A DNA stretch of 64,000 nucleotides from Bradyrhizobium sp. CIAT3101 (GTDB taxonomy: Bacteria; Pseudomonadota; Alphaproteobacteria; Rhizobiales; Xanthobacteraceae), in contig NZ_CP121634.1 of NCBI RefSeq assembly GCF_029714945.1, forward strand, positions 9,259,001 through 9,323,000, read 5' to 3'. Below the pieces are notes generated by a model that was not told where the DNA came from, made no database searches, and was given only the letters and a program-made list of their open reading frames with translations. Shown one piece after another: positions 48,464 through 56,066 of this stretch. The position numbers were made by a program, and so were the translations under genes. Position 1 is the first letter of the stretch, and every line of letters starts with the position of its first letter.

Positions 48464-48502
48464 CCATGCACAGTAGCCGGCGTATTGCGCCGTGATGCAT
48501 GG
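48464..48502. terminator. Hairpin between convergent PBP1A and metallopeptidase genes
   Basis: Arms CCATGCA (48464-48470) and TGCATGG (48496-48502) enclose a second stem, CGGCG/CGCCG, with a TATTG loop. It follows the PBP1A stop by 29 bases. No U-tract follows, so rho-independent action is uncertain. Confidence 0.45.
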
Positions 48503-48543
48503 TGGATTGGCCGAAGGCTTTGATGCGATGGAGTAAAACGCAC

Positions 48544-48565
48544 ATCGCCCGCTTTCGCGGGCGAT
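48544..48565. terminator. Strong symmetric hairpin before the convergent gene end
   Basis: ATCGCCCGC and GCGGGCGAT are perfect 9-bp arms around TTTC, 30 bases from the stop of the minus-strand metallopeptidase gene. It probably acts in both directions. Confidence 0.5.
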
Positions 48566-48594
48566 GACACCTTCCAAGACGCTAGCTGCGCGCC

Positions 48595-49350
48595 CTAATC
48601 GTCGACCCCGTACCGGTGCAGATCGTTGCCGTAGGTGTCGAGCCACTTCTTGGCGCGCTCCATGGACGGACAGATCTTGCCGCAGACGCGCCAGAAGCGG
48701 GCCGAGTGGTTCATCTCGACGAGATGGGCCACCTCATGCGCGGCGAGGTAGTCGAGCACATAGGGCGGCGCGAGGATCAGGCGCCAGGAGAACGACAACG
48801 AGCCCGCCGAGGTGCAGGAGCCCCACCGGCTGGACTGATCGCGGATCGAGAGCCGCTTCACCTTGACGCCGAGCTCGGCGGCATGGGTCTCCGACGAACG
48901 CTGCAGATCGCGGCGCGCCTCGCGCTTGAGGAAGTCGCTGACACGGCGATCGACGTGCTCGAGGCCGCCGGCGACGCAGAGAATGCGTTCACCGCTGTCG
49001 CGAATTTCGGTCCACACCGTGCCGCGCGCGCCTGCACGATGCACGATGCGATGGGAAACGCCACGGAGCGGTATCACTGTGCCAGGCTGGAACGGTGCAG
49101 CCTTCGGCAAACGACCGAGACGTGCCGCGATCCACGCGCCGTGACGCTGCGCGAAGTCCTTGGCTTCGGCGAGCGTGCCGCGCGGCGGGATCGTGAGGAT
49201 CGCTTCGCGGTCACTCGGATGGATTCTGAGCGTGTAACGGCGCGCACGACGGTGTCTGCGCAGCCGAATCGCAAAGAATTGCGATCCATGGCTGATGACG
49301 AGGGTCTTCGGTTCGTGGGGCCGACGGTAGAGGAGCGCGCGAGTGGCCAT
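48595..49350 (-). CDS. YgjP/SprT-like zinc metallopeptidase (DUF45, M48-related)
   Basis: A 251-residue protein. The zincin motif is AAHEVAHLVEMNHSARFW, with the third ligand His after HExxH. The preceding SIRDQSSRWGSCTSAGSLSF and the N-terminal RRARRYTLRIHP are family hallmarks. Members are predicted cytosolic metal-dependent hydrolases; none has a firm role. ATG 49350 is preferred over the longer frame starting at 49434. Confidence 0.88.
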   Translation of the reverse strand: MATRALLYRRPHEPKTLVISHGSQFFAIRLRRHRRARRYTLRIHPSDREAILTIPPRGTLAEAKDFAQRHGAWIAARLGRLPKAAPFQPGTVIPLRGVSHRIVHRAGARGTVWTEIRDSGERILCVAGGLEHVDRRVSDFLKREARRDLQRSSETHAAELGVKVKRLSIRDQSSRWGSCTSAGSLSFSWRLILAPPYVLDYLAAHEVAHLVEMNHSARFWRVCGKICPSMERAKKWLDTYGNDLHRYGVDD

Positions 49351-49439
49351 GTCTGTCAGTCCGGGGAGCAAGAGTTCGCCCGGATTCTGCCATAACCGCC
49401 GCCAGGGAAAGCGCTCGGCGCAAAAACAAATCATTTGCC

Positions 49440-49500
49440 CAATATACAGGGGTCTGGCGTCCGGGAGACCCTACAGACTGGGGTTGGAACCCGCTTTTTT
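49440..49500 (+). ncRNA. Possible small RNA with intrinsic terminator
   Basis: From about 49440 the plus strand reads a GGTCT...AGACC stem, a short linker, then GGGTTGGAACCC and TTTTTT. Neither flanking gene is on the plus strand here, so the terminator has no coding partner. TATACA at 49443-49448 resembles a -10 box without a clear -35. I do not recognise an Rfam family. Weakly supported. Confidence 0.25.
49481..49500 (+). terminator. Intrinsic terminator in the phaZ-metallopeptidase gap
   Basis: GGGTTGGAACCC forms a tight stem and is followed by GC and six T residues. This is the cleanest rho-independent terminator in the window and points rightward, away from the nearest plus-strand gene (PBP1A, ending at 48435). 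Confidence 0.55.
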
Positions 49501-49590
49501 CGCCCCCGCTGGACGCATGTGGCACCCCCAAGGGGTGAGGGGTGACTCACTCCTACAAGACTACCTAAATACCTCGAATCTGGCGGGAAC

Positions 49591-49621
49591 CAGGCCCTCC
49601 CGGAGCGTCCGGCAGGGCCTG
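49591..49621. terminator. Long GC-rich palindrome downstream of phaZ
   Basis: CAGGCCCT and AGGGCCTG are perfect 8-bp arms enclosing CCGGA/TCCGG with a three-base loop. It lies 30 bases past the phaZ stop. AATTTT follows on the plus strand only, so as a phaZ terminator it would lack a U-tract. Confidence 0.45.
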
Positions 49622-49651
49622 AATTTTCGACGGGAAAGCCGAAAAACGCAG

Positions 49652-50980
49652 TTATTCAGCCGCAAGCGCCTGCAACGAACTCGGATTCGCAGCGGAGACC
49701 ATGAAATCATGGATGCGCGGCACGATCTCCGACTTGAATCGCGAGCCGTTGAACACGCCGTAATGTCCAACGCCCTTCTGAACGTAATGAACGCGGCGAT
49801 GATCGGGGATCGCACGACATAATGTGTGCGTTGCTTCGGTCTGACCGAGACCCGAGATGTCGTCGTTCTCGCCTTCGACCGTCATCAATGCGACGCGCGT
49901 CACCTTGGAAGGATCGACGCGAGTTCCACGATGCATCATCTCGCCTTTCGGCAGCGAATGCTTCACGAACACGGTGTCGACGGTCTGCAGATAATACTCG
50001 GCCGACAGGTCCATGACCGCGAGATATTCGTCATAGAAGTCGCGATGCTTGTCGACGAGGTCGCCGTCGCCCTTCACCAGGTTGGCGAACAGGCGCTTGT
50101 GAGCGTCCATGTGGCGGTCGAGGTTCATGCTGATGAACCCGTTCAGTTGCAGGAAGCCCGGATAGACGTCGCGCATCATGCCCGGATGCGGGAACGGCAC
50201 CTTGGTGATGACGGTGTTGCGGAACCAGTCGATGCCGCGCTCCTGCGCGAGCTGATTCACCGCGGTCGGATTGCGGCGGGTGTCGATCGGGCCACCCATC
50301 AGCGTCATCGAGGTCGGTACGAAGGGATCGCGGCGCGCTTCCATGATCGAGACGGCGGCGACGACGGGCACGGAGGGCTGGCACACCGCCAGCACATGGG
50401 TGTTGCCGCCCAGCACGTGCAGCATCTCGATGACGTAATCGATGTAGTCGTCGAGATCGAAACGGCCATCGCTCAAGGGCACCATGCGGGCGTCGGCCCA
50501 ATCGGTGATGTAGACCTCATGTGCCGGCAGAAAGGCCTCGACCGTGCCACGGAGCAGCGTCGCGTAATGGCCCGACATCGGCGCCACGATCAGCACGCGC
50601 GGCTGCGGGCTGCGCAGCGGACGGGCGAACTTGCGATCGAAATAGAGCAGCTTGCAGAACGGCTTTTCCCAGACCGGGCGAACCTCGACGGGGACGCGGA
50701 TGCCGTTGACCTCGGTGTCGTTGAGACCCCATTCCGGCTTGCCGTAGCGGCGCGTGGTGCGCTCGAACAATTCGCAGGCCGCGGCGACGGACTTGCCGAC
50801 TTCGGTGCGCGCCCAGGGATTCAGCGGGTTCTGAAACAGCAGCTTGGTCGCATCGGTAACGGCGCGTGCCGGATTAAGAGAGGCCTGCGCCATCTCGTAC
50901 ATCCAGTACATCGGCGTCGTCAGGACCGGGCTGCCTTCATTAGCCTGGAGCGGTACGCCGCCAAACTCACCAATCGGCAT
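49652..50980 (-). CDS. phaZ: Intracellular polyhydroxyalkanoate depolymerase
   Basis: A 442-residue PhaZ of the granule-mobilising type, with no signal peptide. The nucleophile is a Cys in place of Ser, in VLAVCQPSVPVVA (C200). VLIVAPMSGHYATLLRGTVE and EVYITDWADARMVPLSDGRF are strongly conserved in the family; the late His is in KGVGHYGVFNG. It releases 3-hydroxybutyrate from stored PHB. AGAGGAA eight bases before ATG 50980 fixes the start. Confidence 0.93.
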   Translation of the reverse strand: MPIGEFGGVPLQANEGSPVLTTPMYWMYEMAQASLNPARAVTDATKLLFQNPLNPWARTEVGKSVAAACELFERTTRRYGKPEWGLNDTEVNGIRVPVEVRPVWEKPFCKLLYFDRKFARPLRSPQPRVLIVAPMSGHYATLLRGTVEAFLPAHEVYITDWADARMVPLSDGRFDLDDYIDYVIEMLHVLGGNTHVLAVCQPSVPVVAAVSIMEARRDPFVPTSMTLMGGPIDTRRNPTAVNQLAQERGIDWFRNTVITKVPFPHPGMMRDVYPGFLQLNGFISMNLDRHMDAHKRLFANLVKGDGDLVDKHRDFYDEYLAVMDLSAEYYLQTVDTVFVKHSLPKGEMMHRGTRVDPSKVTRVALMTVEGENDDISGLGQTEATHTLCRAIPDHRRVHYVQKGVGHYGVFNGSRFKSEIVPRIHDFMVSAANPSSLQALAAE

Positions 50981-51101
50981 GATCAAATTCCTCTTCGCAT
51001 CGCAGCATACTGCCGAATGCGTAATATTGCGTCAATGCATGGTTCCGTACATCTACGTGGCGCAGACGGTTAAATCGGCGTGAATCCACGGGAAAGTGAC
51101 G

Positions 51102-51920
51102 TTATTCGCCGCCCGAGAGCAGCGAGCCGTGCTTCTTGGCGCTGCGCAAAAGGGCAAGGAATGCCCAAAAGGAAGCAACCAGAATCACCGCGTTGATGGC
51201 TAACGCACCCAGCATCAGATCGGTCCGGAAGGTGTTTTCGATCAGCAGCGCGCGCATCCCCTCGAACACGTAGGTCGGCGGCAGCGACCAGGCGACGGTT
51301 TGCAGCCAGGGCGGCAGGACGCTGACCGGATAATAGATGCAGGCCAGCGGCATGATTCCGAACATCAGGGTCCAGACGATGCTCTCGGCACCGAGGCCGT
51401 TCCGCAGCACCAGACCCGAGACGAAGATGCCGACCGCCCAGCTGGTGAAGATCAGATTGCAGAAGAAGGCGATCAGCGGCAGGCCGAGGCTATAGACATT
51501 GAAGTGAAAGAACGCGATCGCGAGCAGCGTCATCGGAATCACGCCGATCGCCAGCCGGATCAGGCTCATCGCCATCAGCGACAGCAGAAACTCGATCGGC
51601 TTCAGCGGGCTCATCATGAGGTTGCCGAGGTTGCGCGCCCACATCTCCTCCAGGAAGGAGATGGAGAAGCCGAGCTGGCCGCGGAACAGGATGTCCCAGA
51701 GGATGACGGCGCCGATCAGCGTGCCGCCCGCCCGCGCGAAGAAATTGGCGTTCTGCGCGATGTAGAGCTGAAGGAAGCCCCAGGTGATGATCTGCAGCGC
51801 CGGCCAGTACAACAGCTCCAGCAGCCGCGGCCAGGACGACATCAACAGATACCAGTAGCGCAGGATCATCGCGCCGATGCGTTGGACGGAGATGCCGCGA
51901 TGGAGGGACATTTCGCTCAT
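51102..51920 (-). CDS. ABC-2 type transporter permease
   Basis: A 272-residue permease with six helices. YWPALQIITWGFLQLYI, LISFLEEMWARN-like sequence and PLACIYYPVSVLPPWLQTVA are typical of ABC-2 exporters. The longer frame starts inside a repeat; ATG 51920 follows GGGAC. It pairs with the ATPase encoded upstream on the same strand. Substrate unknown (polysaccharide, lipid or drug). Confidence 0.89.
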   Translation of the reverse strand: MSEMSLHRGISVQRIGAMILRYWYLLMSSWPRLLELLYWPALQIITWGFLQLYIAQNANFFARAGGTLIGAVILWDILFRGQLGFSISFLEEMWARNLGNLMMSPLKPIEFLLSLMAMSLIRLAIGVIPMTLLAIAFFHFNVYSLGLPLIAFFCNLIFTSWAVGIFVSGLVLRNGLGAESIVWTLMFGIMPLACIYYPVSVLPPWLQTVAWSLPPTYVFEGMRALLIENTFRTDLMLGALAINAVILVASFWAFLALLRSAKKHGSLLSGGE

Positions 51921-51930
51921 CGTTGCGTCC

Positions 51931-51981
51931 CGTAGCCCGGGTTGAGCCAGTAGCCAAGATGGAGCGAAGCGCAATCCGGGG
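51931..51981. repeat. Short repeat, family E (GTAGCCCGGGTTGAGC...GCGCAATCCGGGG)
   Basis: CGTAGCCCGGGTTGAGC and GAGCGAAGCGCAATCCGGG resemble a palindrome class that is common in rhizobial genomes. This copy is imperfect. It adjoins the family C element in the same operon gap. Confidence 0.5.
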
Positions 51982-52005
51982 TGCAGTGCCAGCCACGCCC
52001 ACCGA

Positions 52006-52117
52006 CGTCATCCTGAGGTGCGCGCCCTTCGCGCGCCTCGAAGGATGGGCCGCAGGCGTGCGCTGCCCATCCTTCGAGGCAAACCTTGCGATGCAAGGTT
52101 TGCACCTCAGGATGACG
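52006..52117. repeat. Intergenic palindrome, family C, inside an ABC operon
   Basis: CGTCATCCTGAGGTG (52006-52020) and CACCTCAGGATGACG (52103-52117) are perfect 15-bp terminal inverted arms; inner stems include GCGCGCCCTTCGCGCGC and CAAACCTTGC/GCAAGGTTTG. It lies between the ATPase and permease genes of the ABC-2 exporter. Confidence 0.85.
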
Positions 52118-52155
52118 GCTGTGCGCGCGGATAGAACAATCGTGGAGAGGTCCCC

Positions 52156-52959
52156 TCATTGCGCTCCCTCCTTCGTCCCGTTCGCCCGCCCGCGTGCGAC
52201 GTCCAGAAACACCTCCTCCAGCGTGGTGCGGTTGTAGCGGGCCATGATGGCATCGGGCGTGTCATCGTCCTCGACGCGGCCGCGCTTCATGATGATGACG
52301 CGGTCGCAGAGTCGCTCGACCTCGAGCATGTTGTGCGAGGCCAAAAGGATGGTGGCATTATTGTCCTTGCGATAGCGCTCCAGATGCGCACGGACCCAGT
52401 CCGCCGTATCAGGGTCGAGCGAGGCGGTCGGCTCGTCCAGCAGCAACAGCTCGGGCTCGTTGATCAGCGCCTTCGCCAGTGCGACGCGGGTCTTCTGCCC
52501 GGCGGACAGCTTGCCGTTGGCGCGGTCGATGAAGTCGCTGAGATCGAGATCAGCGGCGAGCTTTGCGATGCGGTCCGCGAGGTTCCTGACCGCATAGAGC
52601 TTGCCGAAAATGGTGAGGTTCTGCCGCACCGTGAGCCGCATCGGCATGTCGACATAGGGGCTTTCGAAGTTCATCCGCCCGAGCACGGCCGCGCTCTCCT
52701 CGGGCATCCGATGCCCGAGCACCTGCACACGGCCCGAGGTCGGCAGCACCAGGCCCATGATCATCGCGATGGTGGTGGTCTTGCCGGCGCCGTTGCCGCC
52801 GAGCAGCCCGGTAATGCTGCCGCGGGACAGCGAAAAGGAGATGCCGTCCACCGCACGGGTCTGCTTGTAGAGCTTGACCAGGCGATCGACCTCGATGGCC
52901 GCGGACAATGTGCTGTCCGCGACAGTCGGCCGACTTGAAGCCTTGGAGTTCTCAGTCAT
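52156..52959 (-). CDS. ABC-2 type transporter ATPase
   Basis: A 267-residue ATPase: Walker A GLLGGNGAGKTTT, signature KLSAGQKTRVALAKAL, Walker B LLLLDEPTASLDP, switch His ILLASHNMLEVERL. The signature uses SAGQ rather than SGGQ, as in many exporter ATPases. The frame is open far upstream but there opposes regS; ATG 52959 (MTENSKAS) gives the normal length. It pairs with the permease 235 bp downstream and is divergent from regS. Confidence 0.9.
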   Translation of the reverse strand: MTENSKASSRPTVADSTLSAAIEVDRLVKLYKQTRAVDGISFSLSRGSITGLLGGNGAGKTTTIAMIMGLVLPTSGRVQVLGHRMPEESAAVLGRMNFESPYVDMPMRLTVRQNLTIFGKLYAVRNLADRIAKLAADLDLSDFIDRANGKLSAGQKTRVALAKALINEPELLLLDEPTASLDPDTADWVRAHLERYRKDNNATILLASHNMLEVERLCDRVIIMKRGRVEDDDTPDAIMARYNRTTLEEVFLDVARGRANGTKEGAQ

Positions 52960-53000
52960 GCTAAGGGCGTTCTTCCGCCATTGCGCGGTGGAGCGCAAGA

Positions 53001-53045
53001 CTTGAAGCTCAAAGGCTTGTACCTCAAGGGCTTGTAACTCGTTGG
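53001..53045. repeat. Three imperfect 15-bp tandem repeats upstream of regS
   Basis: CTTGAAGCTCAAAGG, CTTGTACCTCAAGGG and CTTGTAACTCGTTGG follow one another directly. They lie in the 142-bp gap between the divergent ABC ATPase and regS genes. Confidence 0.6.
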
Positions 53046-53101
53046 AATCAGTGGGCCAGCGTGTTTGTGATAGGACACGCGCACCGCTAGATTGGCCTGC
53101 A

Positions 53102-54412
53102 ATGACCGAGACCACCGCTTCCGACTTCCGCCCGTCGCAACGACACATCCGCCTGGACACCATCCTGCGGCTGCGCTGGCTCGCGGTGCTGGGCCAGCTC
53201 GCCGCGATCTTCATCGTGGCACAGGGGCTCGAGTTCGATGTCGCGATTGTCCCCTGTGTCAGCATCATCGGCCTGTCGGCGGCGCTCAACCTGGCTCTGC
53301 AGACCGTGGCCAACCCGATGCAGCGGCTGGCGCCGCTTCACGCGGCCGGATTGCTGGCGCTGAACATCGTGGAACTGGCCGGGCTGCTGTTCTTCACCGG
53401 CGGCTTGCAGAACCCGTTCTCGTTCCTGTTTCTCGCGCCTGTCCTGATTTCCGCCACCGCGTTGCCGGCCCGGTTGACGTTCGCACTCGGCCTTCTGGCC
53501 GTGGCATGTGCCTCGATCCTGTTCTTCTTTCATTTCCCGCTGCCATGGGATTCCGAAGATCCCGTGGTGTTGCCGCCGATCTATCTGGTCGGCGTCTGGC
53601 TATCGATCGTGCTGGCGATCGGCGTCACCAGCCTCTACTCGTTCCAGGTGACCGAGGAGGCGCGCAAGCTCGCCGACGCGTTGGCCGCGACCGAGCTGGT
53701 GCTGACGCGCGAGCAGCATCTGACCCAGCTCGACGGCCTGGCCGCGGCCGCCGCGCACGAGCTCGGCACGCCGCTTGCGACCATCTTCCTGATTTCGCGC
53801 GAGCTGGAAAAGACCGTGACGGACCCGGTCTTCGCGGCGGACCTGAAGACCTTGCGCGAGCAGACGCAACGCTGCCGCGACATTTTGAGCAAGATCACCC
53901 AGCTCTCCTCCAGCGGCGCGCCGTTCGACCGCATGAAGCTGTCGGAGCTGATCGAAGAGGTGGTGGCACCGCACCGCGACTTCGGCGTCGACATCAAGGT
54001 ACGGATTGCGGTGGCCGCGACGGCCGAGCCGGTCGGATCACGCAATCCGGCGGTGCTCTATGGCGTCGGCAACATCATCGAGAACGCCGTCGATTTCGCC
54101 AACTCCACGGTCGAGGTCAACGCGTGGTGGAACAATGAGACGATCGAGATCCTGATCTCCGACGACGGCCCCGGCATTCCGCCCGATCTCATGAACCGGA
54201 TCGGCGAGCCCTATCTGTCGCGGCGGCGCACCCAGGATGCCGGCGGCGGCCTCGGGCTCGGCGTGTTCATCGCCCGCACGCTGCTCGAACGCACCGGCGC
54301 CAAGGTCTCGTTTACCAATCGGACGTTTCCGGAACACGGTGCAGTGGTGCAGATCGCGTGGCCCAGGGAGCGTTTTGAGACTATCGAGAGCCTCGAAGAA
54401 ACAATAGGATAG
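53102..54412 (+). CDS. regS: Redox-sensing histidine kinase RegS (RegB/PrrB/ActS family)
   Basis: A 436-residue membrane kinase. Six helices (about 25-185) contain the quinone-binding signature GGLQNPFSFLFLAP. The H-box is AAAHELGTPLATI (His219). Cys258 in QRCRDIL is the redox Cys matching RegB C265. The ATP lid has NIIENAVDF and GGGLGLGVFIA. ATG 53102 is chosen over the longer frame. It autophosphorylates under low oxygen and passes phosphate to RegR, encoded 103 bp downstream. Confidence 0.94.
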   Translation: MTETTASDFRPSQRHIRLDTILRLRWLAVLGQLAAIFIVAQGLEFDVAIVPCVSIIGLSAALNLALQTVANPMQRLAPLHAAGLLALNIVELAGLLFFTGGLQNPFSFLFLAPVLISATALPARLTFALGLLAVACASILFFFHFPLPWDSEDPVVLPPIYLVGVWLSIVLAIGVTSLYSFQVTEEARKLADALAATELVLTREQHLTQLDGLAAAAAHELGTPLATIFLISRELEKTVTDPVFAADLKTLREQTQRCRDILSKITQLSSSGAPFDRMKLSELIEEVVAPHRDFGVDIKVRIAVAATAEPVGSRNPAVLYGVGNIIENAVDFANSTVEVNAWWNNETIEILISDDGPGIPPDLMNRIGEPYLSRRRTQDAGGGLGLGVFIARTLLERTGAKVSFTNRTFPEHGAVVQIAWPRERFETIESLEETIG

Positions 54413-54415
54413 GGC

Positions 54416-54430
54416 GCGACCTTGCGTCGC
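54416..54430. promoter_or_regulatory. RegR-box-like palindrome in the regS-regR gap
   Basis: GCGACCTTGCGTCGC is an inverted repeat (5-bp arms, 5-bp spacer). From memory, the Bradyrhizobium RegR box is GNGRCRTTNNGNCGC; this site matches all fixed positions except the sixth (C for A/G). It begins four bases after the regS stop and about 85 bases before regR. Confidence 0.45.
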
Positions 54431-54515
54431 ACATGAGGGCCGATCGACTATTGGCGGCCTTGGCACCGCCTGATTGCGACGCCATATGTAGATGTGCAGG
54501 AGAGAGGACAAAACC

Positions 54516-55070
54516 TTGAACGCCATCGCCGAACTGAACGAACAGACCGACCGCTCGCTTCTCATCGTGGAGGACGACAAGCCGTTTCTGGAGCGCCTGT
54601 CGCGCGCCATGGAGACACGCGGCTTTGCGGTGACGTCATGTGACACGGTCTCCGATGGTCTCGCGCAGATCGGCAAGTCCGCACCGGCCTTCGCCGTGGT
54701 CGATCTTCGCCTCGGTGACGGCAACGGTCTCGACGTCGTCTCCGCGCTGAAGAAGAAGCGCCCCGAAGCCCGCGCCATCGTGCTGACCGGCTATGGCAAC
54801 ATCGCCACCGCCGTCACCGCGGTGAAGATGGGCGCGATCGATTATCTCTCGAAGCCCGCGGATGCCGACGACGTCGTCGCCGCGCTGCTCTCGACCAGCG
54901 CTGAAAAGTCCGAGCTGCCGGCGAACCCGATGTCGGCCGACCGCGTGCGCTGGGAACACATCCAGCGCATCTACGAAATGTGCAACCGCAACGTCTCGGA
55001 GACGGCGCGGAGGCTGAACATGCACCGCCGTACGCTGCAGCGCATTTTGGCCAAGCGCGCGCCGCGGTAG
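54516..55070 (+). CDS. regR: Response regulator RegR (RegA/PrrA/ActR family)
   Basis: A 184-residue regulator with a receiver domain and a short Fis-like helix-turn-helix (NVSETARRLNMHRRTLQRIL). Starting at TTG 54516 (MNAIAELN) gives exactly 184 residues and places the phosphoacceptor in VVDLRL at Asp63, matching RegA; GAGAGG precedes it. ATG 54492 would add an atypical leader. In Bradyrhizobium RegR activates nifA-fixR and other low-oxygen and denitrification genes. Confidence 0.95.
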   Translation: MNAIAELNEQTDRSLLIVEDDKPFLERLSRAMETRGFAVTSCDTVSDGLAQIGKSAPAFAVVDLRLGDGNGLDVVSALKKKRPEARAIVLTGYGNIATAVTAVKMGAIDYLSKPADADDVVAALLSTSAEKSELPANPMSADRVRWEHIQRIYEMCNRNVSETARRLNMHRRTLQRILAKRAPR

Positions 55071-55092
55071 TTCCGCGATCGACAATCTCTCA

Positions 55093-55203
55093 CCGTCACC
55101 CTGAGGTGGCCGCCCCTTGGGCGGCCCTCGAAGGGCGATGGCCCGGCTGCATCGCGGCCGTGCATCCTTCGAGGCTCGCTGCGCTCGCACCTCAGGATGA
55201 CGG
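55093..55203. repeat. Intergenic palindrome, family C
   Basis: CCGTCACCCTGAGGTGGCC at the left and CACCTCAGGATGACGG at the right are near-perfect inverted ends; inner stems GGCCGCCCC...GGGCGGCC and GAGGCTCGCTGCGCTCGC are visible. It follows regR and is directly followed by a family B element. Confidence 0.8.
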
Positions 55204-55214
55204 GACACAGATCT

Positions 55215-55312
55215 CGTAGGGTGGGCAAAGGCGCGAACCGCCGTGCCCACGTTTTCTATCCGATAATAATCGATAGGTTAGGTGGGCACGCTATCGCTTT
55301 GCCCACCCTACG
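55215..55312. repeat. Intergenic palindrome, family B
   Basis: CGTAGGGTGGGCAAAG and CTTTGCCCACCCTACG are perfect 16-bp terminal arms. GTGCCCAC and GTGGGCAC form an inner stem around an AT-rich core with CGATAATAATCG. It lies between regR and the convergent mmcB. Confidence 0.85.
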
Positions 55313-55333
55313 GCACCTGCGTTTGCGGTGCAC

Positions 55334-55822
55334 CTACTCCCAAAAATCGGCGTGCCCCTGCGGATCGACCAGGCGGTTGATCCGCAACGCCGCCGCCATG
55401 CCGAAGCGCACCATCATCTGCTTGCGCGTGGCGGCTGCGATCTTGTGCTCGGGCGCCTCGCACTGCATGTGCGCGCCATAGGCGTCCGCGATGATCAGGC
55501 CGGTGCCCTCGGGGAAAATCTCGCAGGGCAGATCCTGCGTGAAGGCGAAGAACAGCCGGTCGCAATGGGCGCGGTATTCGTGCCATTTCTGATCGGCGCG
55601 CAGATCCTCCACCGATGATTTGATCTCGACGATCCAGATCTCACCGCGCTCATTCAGCGCGACGAGATCAGCGCGTCGCCCCGACGGCAGCGGCATTTCG
55701 CTGATGCAGGAAAAGCCGAGCGAGCGTAACAGCCGCGCCGTGCCGCGCGCGATCGCGAGCGCCGTCTCGGACTGACGACGGTCCGGCGGCGGCACGAGGG
55801 CGATGCGGGCGGGGCTGTCCAT
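55334..55822 (-). CDS. mmcB: MmcB-family DNA repair nuclease-like protein
   Basis: A 162-residue protein with a PD-(D/E)xK-type core: GRRADLVALNERGEIWIVEI followed by KSSVEDLRADQKW. MmcB, found in alphaproteobacteria, is part of the SOS/ImuABC-linked mitomycin C response in Caulobacter. HEYRAHCDRLFFAF and GLIIADAYGAHMQ complete the family pattern. No imu genes are adjacent. Confidence 0.88.
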   Translation of the reverse strand: MDSPARIALVPPPDRRQSETALAIARGTARLLRSLGFSCISEMPLPSGRRADLVALNERGEIWIVEIKSSVEDLRADQKWHEYRAHCDRLFFAFTQDLPCEIFPEGTGLIIADAYGAHMQCEAPEHKIAAATRKQMMVRFGMAAALRINRLVDPQGHADFWE

Positions 55823-55850
55823 GGGGGAGAGAGTAGCCGATTCCGTCTTC

Positions 55851-55982
55851 GTCGTCCTGGCGAAAGCCAGGACCCATTACCCCAAGCGGTCGTTGTCGCG
55901 TGGGCAGCCAACCACGAGCCTTCGCCAAACTCCTCCCTGGGGTAATGGGTCCTGGATCTGCGCTTCGCTTGTCCAGGACGAC
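55851..55982. repeat. Inverted pair of family A palindromes, variant core
   Basis: GTCGTCCTGGCGAAAGCCAG to CCATTACCCC (55851-55883) and GGGGTAATGGGTCCTGG to CCAGGACGAC (55939-55982) are inverted copies. The second carries an extra internal palindrome (GCGCTTCGCTTG region). It lies between the divergent mmcB and GH13 genes and so occupies a promoter region. Confidence 0.8.
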
Positions 55983-56066
55983 ACCTAGAACGCGGGAACC
56001 ACGCCAGCTCAAATCACTTATCACGCAGCCGCCGCTCCTCGGCGGAACCACCGAGGCCGCGCGCGC

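Larger units (their letters stand above)
49351..49651. other. 301-bp intergenic region
   Basis: It holds, on the plus strand, a possible small RNA ending in an intrinsic terminator (49440-49500), a CACCCC-CAA-GGGGTG hairpin at 49523-49537 and the GC-rich palindrome at 49591-49621. It must also carry the promoter of the minus-strand metallopeptidase gene and the 3' end of phaZ. No protein gene is apparent. Confidence 0.6.

Noticed and set aside
54467-54490. Sigma-54-like promoter (TTGGCAC...TTGC) upstream of regR
   Set aside because: The distance between the GG and GC elements is 12 bases instead of 10.
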